Positions 1 to 7,678 of a stretch of 36,238 bases of DNA are shown piece by piece. The DNA comes from an uncultured Bacteroidales bacterium (GTDB taxonomy: Bacteria; Bacteroidota; Bacteroidia; Bacteroidales; P3): assembly GCA_946401725.1 (NCBI GenBank), contig CAMIVE010000015.1, positions 1 through 36,238 of the forward strand. Direction: 5' to 3'. The translations under genes and the position numbers were made by a program. The notes below the pieces were generated by a model. That model had not been told where the DNA came from, made no database searches, and saw only the letters and a list, made by a program, of their open reading frames with translations. Every line of letters starts with the position of its first letter. Position 1 is the stretch's first letter.

Positions 1-246
1 CTCGACAACGACATCACGGCTATGACCGGCGGTCAGCCCTCCAGCGCCAACCAGAAGCTCTTCAATATCTGCAAGGGCCTCGGTGTCGACCCCGACCACA
101 TCCGCACCATCGTCCCCCTCAAGAAAAACCACGACGAATTCGTCAAGATCCTTGAAGAGGAGATCGCCTATAACGGCGTCAGCGTGATCATCCCGCAGCG
201 TGTCTGCATCGTCGAGAACAAAAAACGTATCGCAGCAAACAAATAA
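1..246 (+). CDS. iorA: Indolepyruvate:ferredoxin oxidoreductase alpha subunit, C-terminal fragment
   Basis: The gene enters from the left edge in frame 1, and only its last 81 codons are visible. The fragment reads DNDITAMTGGQPSS and then VDPDHIRTIVPLKKN, which matches the end of the thiamine-diphosphate-binding alpha subunit of indolepyruvate ferredoxin oxidoreductase. In the family, this enzyme oxidatively decarboxylates aryl pyruvates from aromatic amino acids to aryl-acetyl-CoA and reduces ferredoxin. The usual C-terminal ferredoxin-type cysteine cluster is not visible here; only one Cys (in PQRVCIVENK) appears near the end. iorB follows 58 nt downstream on the same strand, so the two probably form one operon. 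The spacer holds a 9-nt CTAG repeat. The identification rests mainly on the neighbouring beta subunit plus this tail. Confidence 0.85.
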   Translation, partial: LDNDITAMTGGQPSSANQKLFNICKGLGVDPDHIRTIVPLKKNHDEFVKILEEEIAYNGVSVIIPQRVCIVENKKRIAANK

Positions 247-252
247 AATAAT

Positions 253-288
253 CTAGTACGACTAGCAAGACTAGTACTACTAGTTAAC
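253..288. repeat. 9-nt tandem repeat, CTAG family (copy 1)
   Basis: Four units begin with CTAG at 253, 262, 271 and 280, exactly 9 nt apart: CTAGTACGA, CTAGCAAGA, CTAGTACTA, CTAGTTAAC. The array starts 6 nt after the iorA stop codon. Arrays with the same period and core lie at 6488-6524 and 7679-7718. Function unknown. Confidence 0.8.
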
Positions 289-304
289 CCAAATAATTAA
301 GAAA

Positions 305-868
305 ATGAAAAAAGACATCATACTTTGTGGCGTAGGCGGCGATGGTATCGTCTCCGTAGCCAAGATTATCAGCGACGCAGCCCTCAATTTGGGCTTGAAC
401 GTCAAACAGAGTGAAATCCACGGTATGTCGCAGCGCGGCGGCTCGGTGTTCAGCCACCTTCGCGTCAGCAGCGACCCCATCTTCGCCGACGTCATCCCCG
501 AAGGCAAGGCGGACATCATCCTCAGCTCTGAGCCTATGGAAGCCCTCCGTTACCTGCCCTTCCTCGCCCCCGACGGCGTGGTCATCACCAACAGCGACCC
601 CTTCATCAATATCACCAACTATCCTGATATGGAGAAGGTCAACGCTGAACTGGCCAAGCTGCCCAAATGCGTCAGCTTCAACGCCAACGCTATCGCCAAG
701 GAACTCAACGCCCGTGGTAACATGGTGCTCCTCGGCGCTGCCGCTCCCTACCTTGAGATCGCTTTCGAGGAACTCGAAAAGGCTATCAAGGCTATCTTCG
801 GACGCAAGGGCGATGCTGTGGTTGAGACCAATATCAAAGCCATCCGCGCCGGTCGCGAGGCCAAATAA
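305..868 (+). CDS. iorB: Indolepyruvate:ferredoxin oxidoreductase beta subunit
   Basis: A 187-residue protein matching the gamma-type 2-oxoacid:acceptor oxidoreductase domain. GVGGDGIVS at residues 9-17 is the glycine-rich start of the domain, and HGMSQRGGSV at 39-48 is a hallmark of IorB. It pairs with IorA to oxidise indolepyruvate and phenylpyruvate with CoA, passing electrons to ferredoxin in the cytoplasm. The length is close to that of stand-alone IorB proteins (about 190 aa). It follows iorA on the same strand, and a strong hairpin terminator lies 30 nt after its stop, so iorA-iorB appears to be a complete operon end. The ATG at 305 follows an AT-rich leader with no clear Shine-Dalgarno, as is common in Bacteroidota. 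Confidence 0.93.
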   Translation: MKKDIILCGVGGDGIVSVAKIISDAALNLGLNVKQSEIHGMSQRGGSVFSHLRVSSDPIFADVIPEGKADIILSSEPMEALRYLPFLAPDGVVITNSDPFINITNYPDMEKVNAELAKLPKCVSFNANAIAKELNARGNMVLLGAAAPYLEIAFEELEKAIKAIFGRKGDAVVETNIKAIRAGREAK

Positions 869-898
869 GGTGGATGGATGTTTATAGATTTCCCTACT

Positions 899-925
899 GA
901 GGGTGTTCCTCGGAACACCCTCTTT
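899..925 (+). terminator. Rho-independent terminator of iorAB
   Basis: Perfect inverted repeat GAGGGTGTTC / GAACACCCTC around the tetraloop CTCG (arms 899-908 and 913-922), followed by TTT. It lies 30 nt after the iorB stop and before the start of the next gene. Confidence 0.8.
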
Positions 926-986
926 CTACATAAATCCTCCGATCCCCATATCAACATCCCAACGTAACCCTTATCAACGTAATCCC

Positions 987-2816
987 ATGACAAAAAGAAT
1001 TGCCCTCTTTCTCTGCCTTCTGCTTCCGTTGGCACTCCAGGCGCAGAAGAAAACAGTCCGTACCGATAAATTCCAAGTGACCTACCAGGCTGACTGGGAG
1101 CCCACTTTCGAGGGTACCTACCATTATTATGTCGACGAAGACGATAATACGCTCTGGCACGGTAAAGCGACGGTCAACCAGACCAAGACTTATAAGGATG
1201 ACGTATACATCTATGGCGACTATGTCGACACCTATACCGACAGCCGTACGCTCAAGGTGAACGCCAACTACAAGGACGGCAAACTCGACGGCCTCTTTAC
1301 GCTCAACAACAACTTCTCGATAACTTTCAAGTACAATACAGAGTACAACACCAAAGCTTCGATTTCTTTGACAACCAACAACTCGAACGGAATTCTCAAC
1401 GGGGCTTGCAAAATGATTGCAGATGTCCTGACGCAGGGTACTAAGGCCAAAGTCACTTCCGATTTCATGTTTAAAGAGGGAAGGGTGACCAAGTTCGACG
1501 AGGTGGAACTATTCGAGGGTAACAAAAAAATGGAGTGTCACCTCACTTTTGACGATAAGGACGCCGTGAGCGGCTCGTTTGTCAACGAGGAGTATAATAT
1601 CAAGTTCAAGAATGGCTATGCCACCGACCGCTATATGGATTATTCAGGCAGTACCTATGCCCCGGGTGAAGAGGAGCGCGACATCCTTCAGAAACTGGCC
1701 GACGGAATCCTCTCTCCCGACTCCCTTAGCGATTTGGGCTATGCGCTTCTTACGCAGACAATCTACAAGGTCAACGAGAACTTTCTGAGTGTGGTCAACG
1801 ATGACAGCTTCACCAAATACGATTGGTGGAACAGCGGCGAGACGCCTTTCAGCTCGTTCGATGTGGAATATCTCCTCCTGAAGGAAATCAAGCTGACTTC
1901 CTATAGCGAGTTCTATGCTGTGATCAAGGATATGGGAATTGAACAGCTGGACAATCTGCAGGAGCTCCTGACAAAAGGGGAGTCCTATCAGAATTACTAT
2001 ATCACCTCGCAAACGCGCAGCATGATTCTGAGGGATATCCCTACCCTCAGGCTGCAGGCAAGAGAACAGCTCCGTAATGCGACACGCCAGAGGGTGTCGG
2101 ATAGACTGGCAGCGTCTATCTCTGGCAAGAGATTCGACAATCTGGAGGTCTCCTTCACCGACAAAGACCTTCTGGATGCCATTGCCTTCGATGTATACAC
2201 TGACTATAAAAACGGTCTGGGATATAAGACGACCCACTGCGTTATCACGAATCTGAACGATTATCTCCCTTCCGCTTCCCAGGTGAAGGAGGCCATAACC
2301 AATGGGAAAGAAATACCCAACGGGTGGGAAGACGTGCAGAGTTATTACGCAAGGGTTACCAATCGTCACAGCTCTACGGAAAGTGTAATTGCCAACGCAT
2401 CGTTCGACGATATCAAGAGTGGCTACAGGAGCTATTATGAATCCCATATCAAGAATATCAATAACAACAACCCTACCGCTGCAAAGGCCGATCTTGAAGC
2501 TATTAATGAAATGCAGGATAAGTATCTTCGTATGGTGGAACTCAAACGCATCATCGTCGCCAACGATGGGATTATCATCAATATGGATATCAAACATTGC
2601 GACTATATCATCGAGGCCTATCAGTTTTATAATAGGGGTGTGAACCACAACTTCACTAACCCTTCCCAAATCAGCGAGATGCAGAAAATTATCGATATCC
2701 AGTCGCAGTTTATTGCTGCCCTTCGTAGCGACAATGTGAAAAAAATCAATAAGAAAGTCAAGAAATCCGATGACAAGAGGATCGAAGTCATTCTGCCGCT
2801 CCTCTCTTCGGAATAA
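987..2816 (+). CDS. Secreted protein of unknown function, paralogue of 30427-31437
   Basis: The frame is open from 903, but the ATG at 987 gives a clear signal peptide (MTKRIALFLCLLLPLALQAQ), so that start is preferred; the mature protein is about 590 aa. Family not recognised. The N-terminal part has MORN-like features: aromatic/glycine strands such as YYVDEDDNTLWHGKATV near mature residue 40 and NYKDGKLDGLFTL further on, as in repetitive beta-hairpin proteins. The second half is rich in Asp, Asn and helix-forming residues and has no recognisable catalytic motif. No lipobox and no T9SS C-terminal domain are seen, so a periplasmic location is likely. A protein encoded at 30427-31437 shares the N-terminal pattern YYxDxDDNxxxHGxxTV and a later ILxxL...LSxxxLxxL segment, which suggests a local paralogous family. 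Confidence 0.8.
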   Translation: MTKRIALFLCLLLPLALQAQKKTVRTDKFQVTYQADWEPTFEGTYHYYVDEDDNTLWHGKATVNQTKTYKDDVYIYGDYVDTYTDSRTLKVNANYKDGKLDGLFTLNNNFSITFKYNTEYNTKASISLTTNNSNGILNGACKMIADVLTQGTKAKVTSDFMFKEGRVTKFDEVELFEGNKKMECHLTFDDKDAVSGSFVNEEYNIKFKNGYATDRYMDYSGSTYAPGEEERDILQKLADGILSPDSLSDLGYALLTQTIYKVNENFLSVVNDDSFTKYDWWNSGETPFSSFDVEYLLLKEIKLTSYSEFYAVIKDMGIEQLDNLQELLTKGESYQNYYITSQTRSMILRDIPTLRLQAREQLRNATRQRVSDRLAASISGKRFDNLEVSFTDKDLLDAIAFDVYTDYKNGLGYKTTHCVITNLNDYLPSASQVKEAITNGKEIPNGWEDVQSYYARVTNRHSSTESVIANASFDDIKSGYRSYYESHIKNINNNNPTAAKADLEAINEMQDKYLRMVELKRIIVANDGIIINMDIKHCDYIIEAYQFYNRGVNHNFTNPSQISEMQKIIDIQSQFIAALRSDNVKKINKKVKKSDDKRIEVILPLLSSE

Positions 2817-2830
2817 ACCTCTGAAAACAG

Positions 2831-2860
2831 TAACTGCCAACCGACACCGGTTGGCAGTTA
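2831..2860. terminator. Bidirectional terminator-like hairpin between convergent genes
   Basis: Perfect 12-bp stem TAACTGCCAACC / GGTTGGCAGTTA (2831-2842 and 2849-2860) with a 6-nt loop. It lies between the plus-strand gene ending at 2816 and prmC. The right arm contains the prmC stop codon. On the minus strand, TTTT follows shortly after the stem. Confidence 0.7.
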
Positions 2861-3742
2861 TCGTTTGATCCACGCCATTCGGGCGTTTCCTCTGAAATCT
2901 TTCTCGATGTTTCCCGTGAAACGCAGGTCACGGAATACCGTTAGGGTCTCATCCCCCAACTGTTCGTTTATCTCTACCACGACGTTCCCCTCCTTGCTTA
3001 GGCAAGCCGCTGCGGTATCGGCAATGGCATGGTAGAACACCAGTGCGTCATTGTCTGGCACGAATAGCGCCTCTGCGGGTTCCCAATCCAGCACATTGCG
3101 TTGCATTACGCGCTTTTCTTGTTCCATCACATAAGGGGGGTTGCTGACAATAAGATCGACAGGGTAGGGGAGTTTCTCCCTCCATGCGGCTTCTTTCAGT
3201 ATGTCGGCTTGCAAGAACTGTACCTTCACGTGGTTCCCTGCTGCATTTTTCTGTGCTTTCTGCAGCGCTGGTTCGGATACATCCACGCCCCATACCTCCG
3301 CTTCGGGCCATTTTTTTGCCAGCGCGATGGCAATACAGCCACTGCCGGTGCATAAGTCCACGATCCGCCGCGGAGCCTTGTTCGAAAAATGGTCGATGAT
3401 GCGTGTCACCATCTCTTCGGTCTCGGGACGGGGGATGAGCGTCGTTTCGTCCACCTCAATGCGGCAGCCGCAGAATTCACATGACCCTACGATATGTTGG
3501 ATGGGCCGGAACCGTTTCAGATCTTCTGCCGCCCAGTGGAAGCGCAGCAGGTCGGACTGGTTTATCGTCTCGTCTCGTCGCGACAGCAGCTCGGCATGGC
3601 TCCATCCTAAAAACGCTTCGAACAGCATCCGCACGAACATCCGCACCTCTCCCTCTGGATACAAGCCTTCCAGCGTATCCAAAAAGTAGCGCTCAATATC
3701 GCGCACCCGATTCGACGCAAACCGCAATTCCGTAGTGTTCAT
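2858..3742 (-). CDS. prmC: Peptide chain release factor N5-glutamine methyltransferase
   Basis: PrmC methylates the glutamine of the GGQ motif of release factors RF1 and RF2 using S-adenosylmethionine, and so tunes translation termination. The 294-residue protein shows an N-terminal helical domain (about 1-90), IPRPETE at 103-109, the SAM-binding motif DLCTGSGCIAI at 129-139 and the catalytic NPPYV at 201-205, all standard for HemK/PrmC. The start was placed at the ATG at 3742; a GTG one codon upstream is also possible. It begins 3 nt after the stop of the RNase HI fusion gene, so the two are almost certainly co-transcribed. The stop codon lies inside the terminator hairpin at 2831-2860. Confidence 0.95.
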   Translation of the reverse strand: MNTTELRFASNRVRDIERYFLDTLEGLYPEGEVRMFVRMLFEAFLGWSHAELLSRRDETINQSDLLRFHWAAEDLKRFRPIQHIVGSCEFCGCRIEVDETTLIPRPETEEMVTRIIDHFSNKAPRRIVDLCTGSGCIAIALAKKWPEAEVWGVDVSEPALQKAQKNAAGNHVKVQFLQADILKEAAWREKLPYPVDLIVSNPPYVMEQEKRVMQRNVLDWEPAEALFVPDNDALVFYHAIADTAAACLSKEGNVVVEINEQLGDETLTVFRDLRFTGNIEKDFRGNARMAWIKR

Positions 3743-3745
3743 CAC

Positions 3746-4414
3746 TTACTTCCTTCCAAAATCCGCTGGAATCTCCCCCCAGTGGTCGGTGTCCCATTTC
3801 TGGATCTCTGTGGTGTAGCTGTTGTTGTGCAGCCAAGCCTCCGCCCGCCGTATCACTTCATACAGCGGTGCTGTCTCGGGTGTCAGTGCCAGCTTGGTGC
3901 GGCACTGTTTGGCCCGTACCCAGTTGATGGCATTCACCGAGTCGGAGTAGAGCACCTGTTTCAGGTTGTTCTTTTTTAGGTAGGCTAGCCCATGGACAAT
4001 CGCCAGGAATTCTCCGATGTTGTTGGTCCCTACGGCTGCTTTGTAGTGGAATAGCTGGGTGCGGCTGGCGACATACACCCCTTGGTACTCCATCACCCCG
4101 GGGTTGCCGCTGCAGGCAGCGTCCACTGCGATGGCATCCAACTCCGGTTTCGGTCCTTGCACGTCGGTGCGCACCACCGTCATCCCTTCGTCGTCGACGC
4201 CAAGGAGACATGCTCCTTTGGTCTGCCGCTCCACAACCGATGCCGCCAGTTCGGGACCGATACGGAAGGCCTGCTCTGCAAGGGTGCGGCTCTCATACGA
4301 TTTGTACTTCGCGCCGGCCACCCCTTTTATCTGCTTCTCGCATTCCGCCCAACTGTCGTATATCCCTGGCTGGTTTCCCTGCCACACAACATAATATTTC
4401 TGTTTCTTCGCCAT
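3746..4414 (-). CDS. Viroplasmin-domain ribonuclease HI
   Basis: This 222-residue protein has two parts. Residues 1-52 (KYYVVWQGNQPGIYDSW, then SRTLAEQAF) form a caulimovirus viroplasmin/hybrid-binding domain, which in RNase H1 proteins binds RNA:DNA duplexes. Residues 92-222 form a ribonuclease HI domain that cleaves the RNA strand of hybrids. The carboxylate set is visible as D98 (VDAACSGNPG), E135 (NNIGEF), D158 (YSDSVN) and D218 (EIPADFGRK). This fusion is common in Bacteroidota. A linker of about 40 residues separates the domains. It is the first gene of a two-gene unit with prmC. No clear TAnnTTTG promoter was found upstream; the spacer carries a TGCC-family repeat. Confidence 0.92.
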   Translation of the reverse strand: MAKKQKYYVVWQGNQPGIYDSWAECEKQIKGVAGAKYKSYESRTLAEQAFRIGPELAASVVERQTKGACLLGVDDEGMTVVRTDVQGPKPELDAIAVDAACSGNPGVMEYQGVYVASRTQLFHYKAAVGTNNIGEFLAIVHGLAYLKKNNLKQVLYSDSVNAINWVRAKQCRTKLALTPETAPLYEVIRRAEAWLHNNSYTTEIQKWDTDHWGEIPADFGRK

Positions 4415-4431
4415 AAACTATTTTGCGTAAA

Positions 4432-4458
4432 ATGCCTAACCTGCCAAATTTGCCTAAC
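4432..4458. repeat. 9-nt tandem repeat, TGCC family (copy 1)
   Basis: Three units in exact 9-nt register: ATGCCTAAC, CTGCCAAAT, TTGCCTAAC. They lie upstream of the RNase HI gene and just beyond the tsf terminator. Related arrays occur at 9848-9874 and 13773-13826. Confidence 0.7.
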
Positions 4459-4462
4459 TTAT

Positions 4463-4495
4463 AAAAAAACGGTTGCGCGATTTCTCGCGCAACCG
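4463..4495 (-). terminator. Terminator of the rplM-rpsI-rpsB-tsf operon
   Basis: 11-bp perfect stem CGGTTGCGCGA / TCGCGCAACCG (4470-4480 and 4485-4495) with loop TTTC. On the minus strand it is followed by a run of seven U. It lies 28 nt after the tsf stop codon. Confidence 0.92.
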
Positions 4496-4523
4496 CCTAA
4501 TTTCGAATCAGGAAAGCCTCTCC

Positions 4524-5513
4524 TTAGGCACCCAGCTCCAAACGTTTGAATCCGGTGCATTTGAGCTCTTTGTCCGTGCGGGCGATGAAGTCCTTCACGC
4601 TGACTTTGCTCTCCATGATGTATTCCTGGTTCATCAGGGTGTTCTCCTGGAAGAATTTGTTCAAGCGGCCTTTGGCGATGCCTTCAATCTTGGCTTCGGG
4701 AAGGGTACCGGCGGTCTCGGCGGCAACTTTCTCCTTGATTTCGCGGGCCATATTGCCTTGCTCTTCGGTGATCCAGCCCTTGGCCATATTCGAGTTGATA
4801 TGGTCTTCGCTGTCCACGTGGGCGGGGTTGATGCCGGCTTTCTTCAAAGCGGCGTCAACGGCCTTGCCGATAAGCTCTTCCTTGGTCTTCTCGCGGTAGA
4901 CGTTCAGCTCGCTGTCGATGACATTCTGCGGAACGCTCTGCTCGTCGAGGGCCACGGGACGCATGGCGACAACCTGCATGGCGACGTTGTGTCCAACCTC
5001 GTCGTAACCGGTTTTGTTCAAGCCGACGATACTGGCCATGCGGTTACCCGGATGGATGTAGGCGTATACTGCCTCGGCTTCGATGGCTTCGAAGTGGGCC
5101 AGCTCGATCTTCTCGCCAATCTTGGCAATCTGGTCGGTGATGCTGTCGCTCACTTTGCGGCCGTTCAGATCCATTTCCATTACCTCGTCCTTGGTGGTCA
5201 GGTGCTTGGCCATGGCATTCTCGATAATGCTGCTGGTGAAGGCGACAAAGTCGGCGTTAGTGGCGACAAAGTCGGTCTCGCAGCTCAGCATGATGATGGC
5301 ACCGTAGTTGCCGTTGCTCTTTGCCAGCACGCAACCTTCGTTGGCGTCACGGTCGGCACGTTTGGCGGCCATCTTCTGGCCTTTCTGGCGAAGCAGTTCG
5401 ATAGCTTTCTGCACGTCGCCGTCGCATTCCACGAGGGCTTTCTTGCAGTCCATCATTCCTACGCCCGTCAGCTGGCGCAGCTCGTTAACCTGTTTTGCGG
5501 TGATATTTGCCAT
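4524..5513 (-). CDS. tsf: Translation elongation factor Ts
   Basis: EF-Ts is the guanine nucleotide exchange factor that recycles EF-Tu-GDP to EF-Tu-GTP. The 329-residue protein starts MANITAKQVNELRQLTGVGM, the conserved UBA-like N-terminal domain, followed by MDCKKALVECDGD and KRADRDANEG. Its length fits the roughly 330-residue form of Bacteroidales, which is longer than the E. coli protein. It lies 15 nt downstream of rpsB in the usual rpsB-tsf order and is the last gene of the ribosomal operon, with a strong terminator following. Start and end are unambiguous. Confidence 0.97.
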   Translation of the reverse strand: MANITAKQVNELRQLTGVGMMDCKKALVECDGDVQKAIELLRQKGQKMAAKRADRDANEGCVLAKSNGNYGAIIMLSCETDFVATNADFVAFTSSIIENAMAKHLTTKDEVMEMDLNGRKVSDSITDQIAKIGEKIELAHFEAIEAEAVYAYIHPGNRMASIVGLNKTGYDEVGHNVAMQVVAMRPVALDEQSVPQNVIDSELNVYREKTKEELIGKAVDAALKKAGINPAHVDSEDHINSNMAKGWITEEQGNMAREIKEKVAAETAGTLPEAKIEGIAKGRLNKFFQENTLMNQEYIMESKVSVKDFIARTDKELKCTGFKRLELGA

Positions 5514-5528
5514 TGTCTTTTCTCCTTA

Positions 5529-6353
5529 TTATTGGTTGTTGCTGGTTGTGGTCTTTCTTCTCGGACGACGCGGACGACCGTCTTCGCGGGTTTCGCTCTT
5601 GGTCTCTTCGTTGTTCTCAACGACTTCTTCTGCCTTCTCCTCTTCCACGTTGTTCTCTTTGTCGAGCATGCGCTCGTTGAGTCCTTCCTGGATGGCCTCC
5701 ACCATCAGTTTCAGGATGGCGGCAATCGATTTCGAAGCATCATCGTTTGCGGGAATCGGGAAATCGATCAGGTCGGGGTTGCAGTTGGTGTCAACCAGTG
5801 CGAAAGTGGGGATGTTCAGTCTGCGGGCCTCTGCCACGGCAATGTGCTCCTTGTTGATGTCGATGACAAACAGGGCGCTGGGCAGACGGGTCAGGTCGGC
5901 GATGCTGCCAAGGTTCTTGTCCAACTTGGCACGTTCACGCTGCACCTGCAGACGCTCGCGTTTCGAGATGTTGTTGAAGTCCTTGTCGTGCATCATCTGA
6001 TCCAGCGAGTTCATCTTCTTGACGGCCTTGCGGATGGTGGTGAAGTTGGTCAGCATACCGCCGGGCCAACGTTCGGTCACGAAAGGCATGTCAACGGTCT
6101 TCACCATCTCGGCGACGACGTCCTTGGCCTGTTTCTTCGTGGCAACGAAAAGCACTTTCTTGCCGGATTTGGCGATCTGCTTCAGAGCGGCTGCGGCTTC
6201 TTCAGCCTTGGCAATGGTCTTCTGAAGGTCAATAACATGAATGCCGTTGTGCTCCTTGAAGATGTAGGGAGCCATTTTCGGATTCCATTTTCTTTTGAGG
6301 TGGCCAAAGTGGCAACCAGCCTCAAGCAATTCTTCGAATTTTAATTCTGTCAT
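5529..6353 (-). CDS. rpsB: 30S ribosomal protein uS2
   Basis: Protein S2 of the small ribosomal subunit, 274 residues. It starts MTELKFEELLEAGCHFGHLKRKWNPKM, typical of bacterial S2, with the conserved LFVATKKQAKD and RWPGGMLTN segments in the middle. The last 45 or so residues are an acidic then basic low-complexity tail (many E, then RPRRPRRKTTT), an extension often seen in Bacteroidota and probably disordered. Third gene of the rplM-rpsI-rpsB-tsf unit. The 173-nt spacer before it is much longer than the other gaps in the operon and contains a compact RNA fold (6405-6449), which suggests independent translational control of rpsB-tsf. Confidence 0.97.
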   Translation of the reverse strand: MTELKFEELLEAGCHFGHLKRKWNPKMAPYIFKEHNGIHVIDLQKTIAKAEEAAAALKQIAKSGKKVLFVATKKQAKDVVAEMVKTVDMPFVTERWPGGMLTNFTTIRKAVKKMNSLDQMMHDKDFNNISKRERLQVQRERAKLDKNLGSIADLTRLPSALFVIDINKEHIAVAEARRLNIPTFALVDTNCNPDLIDFPIPANDDASKSIAAILKLMVEAIQEGLNERMLDKENNVEEEKAEEVVENNEETKSETREDGRPRRPRRKTTTSNNQ

Positions 6354-6404
6354 TTTTTTATTTGTTTACGTTCCTTGATTACCAATCGCAAGGTAGTCCT
6401 TCGG

Positions 6405-6449
6405 GTCCGGTTTTCCGGCAGTCCTATGCCGCCAGACTGGCAACCGGAC
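6405..6449 (-). promoter_or_regulatory. Candidate structured leader of rpsB (three-way junction)
   Basis: On the minus strand, P1 is GTCCGGTT paired with AACCGGAC (6442-6449 with 6405-6412). Inside it are hairpin P2, GCCA-GTC-TGGC (6431-6441), and hairpin P3, GGCA-TAGGAC-TGCC (6417-6430). The P2 loop GTC can pair with GAC in the P3 loop. The fold ends 51 nt before the rpsB ATG and has no following U-run, so it is not a simple terminator. An S2 autoregulatory site is the natural interpretation, but this is inferred from position. Confidence 0.55.
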
Positions 6450-6487
6450 AGAGTCCCTGCAATTTGGATACTAAACTTGTTTTATTT

Positions 6488-6524
6488 CTAGTGATGCTAG
6501 CCAGACTAGTGATACGAGTTCCAG
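6488..6524. repeat. 9-nt tandem repeat, CTAG family (copy 2)
   Basis: Units start at 6488, 6497, 6506 and 6515: CTAGTGATG, CTAGCCAGA, CTAGTGATA, CGAGTTCCA. The last has a degenerate core. The array begins immediately downstream of the rpsI stop codon (6527) in gene orientation. Confidence 0.75.
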
Positions 6525-6526
6525 TC

Positions 6527-6916
6527 TTAACGTTTGCTGAACTGGAAGCGTTTACGGGCCTTCGGCTGACCGGGTTTCTTACGCTCAACCATACGCGGGT
6601 CGCGCATCAGAAGGCTCTTGCTCTTCAGTGCAGGACGGTCTTCGGCGTTGTTCTCGCACAGTGCGCGGGCAATGGCCATACGCAGTGCTTCGGCCTGTCC
6701 GGTGATTCCACCGCCGTCAAGGTTGGCCTTCACATCCCACTTGCCTTCTGCATCGACAATCTGGAATGCCTGGTTCACGATGAACTGCAGCGGACCGGTC
6801 GGGAAATATTCCTTATAATCTCTGTTGTTGACGGTGATCTTACCGCTACCCGGGGTCATGTAAATACGGGCAACAGCGGTTTTTCTTCTACCTATGGTGT
6901 TGATTACTTGCTCCAT
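6527..6916 (-). CDS. rpsI: 30S ribosomal protein uS9
   Basis: Protein S9 of the small subunit, 129 residues. The start MEQVINTIGRRKTAVARIYM and the C-terminus ending RKRFQFSKR are diagnostic; in the family the basic tail reaches the P-site tRNA. The conserved GGGITGQAEALRMAIARAL segment lies in the middle. It lies 5 nt downstream of rplM, the standard L13-S9 pair, and is followed by the unusually long spacer before rpsB. Length and both ends agree with the family. Confidence 0.97.
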   Translation of the reverse strand: MEQVINTIGRRKTAVARIYMTPGSGKITVNNRDYKEYFPTGPLQFIVNQAFQIVDAEGKWDVKANLDGGGITGQAEALRMAIARALCENNAEDRPALKSKSLLMRDPRMVERKKPGQPKARKRFQFSKR

Positions 6917-6921
6917 TGCTA

Positions 6922-7377
6922 TTATCTTATATCGTTAATATTGATGACTTTGGGGTTCTGTGCCTGGTGCGGATGCTCGCTGCCTGCATAAACATACAGG
7001 TTGCGGTACAGGGCGGCTCCCAGTCTGTTCTTCGGAAGCATGCCGCGGATGGCGTGCTCCAGGATGCGCTCGGGGTGGGTGGCCAACACCTTGGCAGGTG
7101 TAGTCTCACGCTGTCCGCCGGGATATCCGGTATAGCGCTGGTAAATCTTGTCAGTCATCTTCTTGCCGGTGAAGACAATCTTCTCAGCATTGATAATGAT
7201 AACGTTGTCGCCGCAATCAACGTGCGGGGTGAAGCAGGGTTTGGTCTTGCCTCTCAGGATGTTGGCTACGCGGGTGGCCAAGCGTCCGACGGTCTGGCCT
7301 TCTGCATCTACAAGAACCCACTCTTTCTGGACGGTGTTCTTGTTGGCCGATACTGTCTTGTAACTTAATGTATTCAT
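6922..7377 (-). CDS. rplM: 50S ribosomal protein uL13
   Basis: Protein L13 of the large subunit, 151 residues, an early assembly protein. Recognisable segments are [20 protein letters not shown] near residue 20, [16 protein letters not shown] around 52-67, and [20 protein letters not shown] near 100. It is the first gene of the rplM-rpsI-rpsB-tsf operon. A good Bacteroidota promoter lies about 220 nt upstream, leaving a long structured 5' leader that could carry autoregulation. Confidence 0.97.
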   Translation of the reverse strand: MNTLSYKTVSANKNTVQKEWVLVDAEGQTVGRLATRVANILRGKTKPCFTPHVDCGDNVIIINAEKIVFTGKKMTDKIYQRYTGYPGGQRETTPAKVLATHPERILEHAIRGMLPKNRLGAALYRNLYVYAGSEHPHQAQNPKVININDIR

Positions 7378-7595
7378 TTTATTTTACGATGATGTTCTTA
7401 ACTTTTGGGTCTTCGTTTATAACATTTCGAAACGGTTCGCCTTTTCTTCCCGGTTTCTCCATGCTCGATTCCCTTTTTTCTCTTGATTTCAAGGACTATC
7501 TTACGGCTGACGGATAACCGTAACATATTCCTATCCCTCTGACACAGAAGATATTGAACGGGTAATCATCTCTTCTGATGCCATTTTAAGAGGGT
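7378..7595 (-). promoter_or_regulatory. Long 5' leader of rplM
   Basis: About 210 nt of untranslated leader lies between the predicted promoter and the rplM ATG. It holds small inverted repeats: TTACGG / CCGTAA (7501-7506 with 7518-7523) and CATC / GATG (7567-7570 with 7577-7580). No reading frame was seen. Leaders of ribosomal protein operons often bind a product of the operon; whether this one does was not testable here. With the promoter, this accounts for most of the 337-nt gap between rplM and the next gene. Confidence 0.45.
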
Positions 7596-7628
7596 GCAAA
7601 ATTACATACATTTTTGAAACTGACCAAA
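7596..7628 (-). promoter_or_regulatory. Promoter of the rplM operon
   Basis: On the minus strand, TTTG (7625-7628) is followed after 20 nt by TAATTTTGC (7596-7604). This matches the Bacteroidota sigma-ABfr consensus of a TTTG-like -33 box and a TAnnTTTG -7 box. Confidence 0.75.
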
Positions 7629-7678
7629 TTTATTTGTTAATTTCTTCCTAAAAATGTTGATAATTTTCCGGAAAATAA

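Noticed and set aside
1644-2873. 409-codon minus-strand frame opposite the 987-2816 gene
   Set aside because: The plus-strand frame has a signal peptide and a paralogue in the window; the antisense frame has neither.
4473-6344. 623-codon plus-strand frame opposite tsf and rpsB
   Set aside because: It runs across two certain genes and their spacer; composition is a mirror of them, so it is a shadow.
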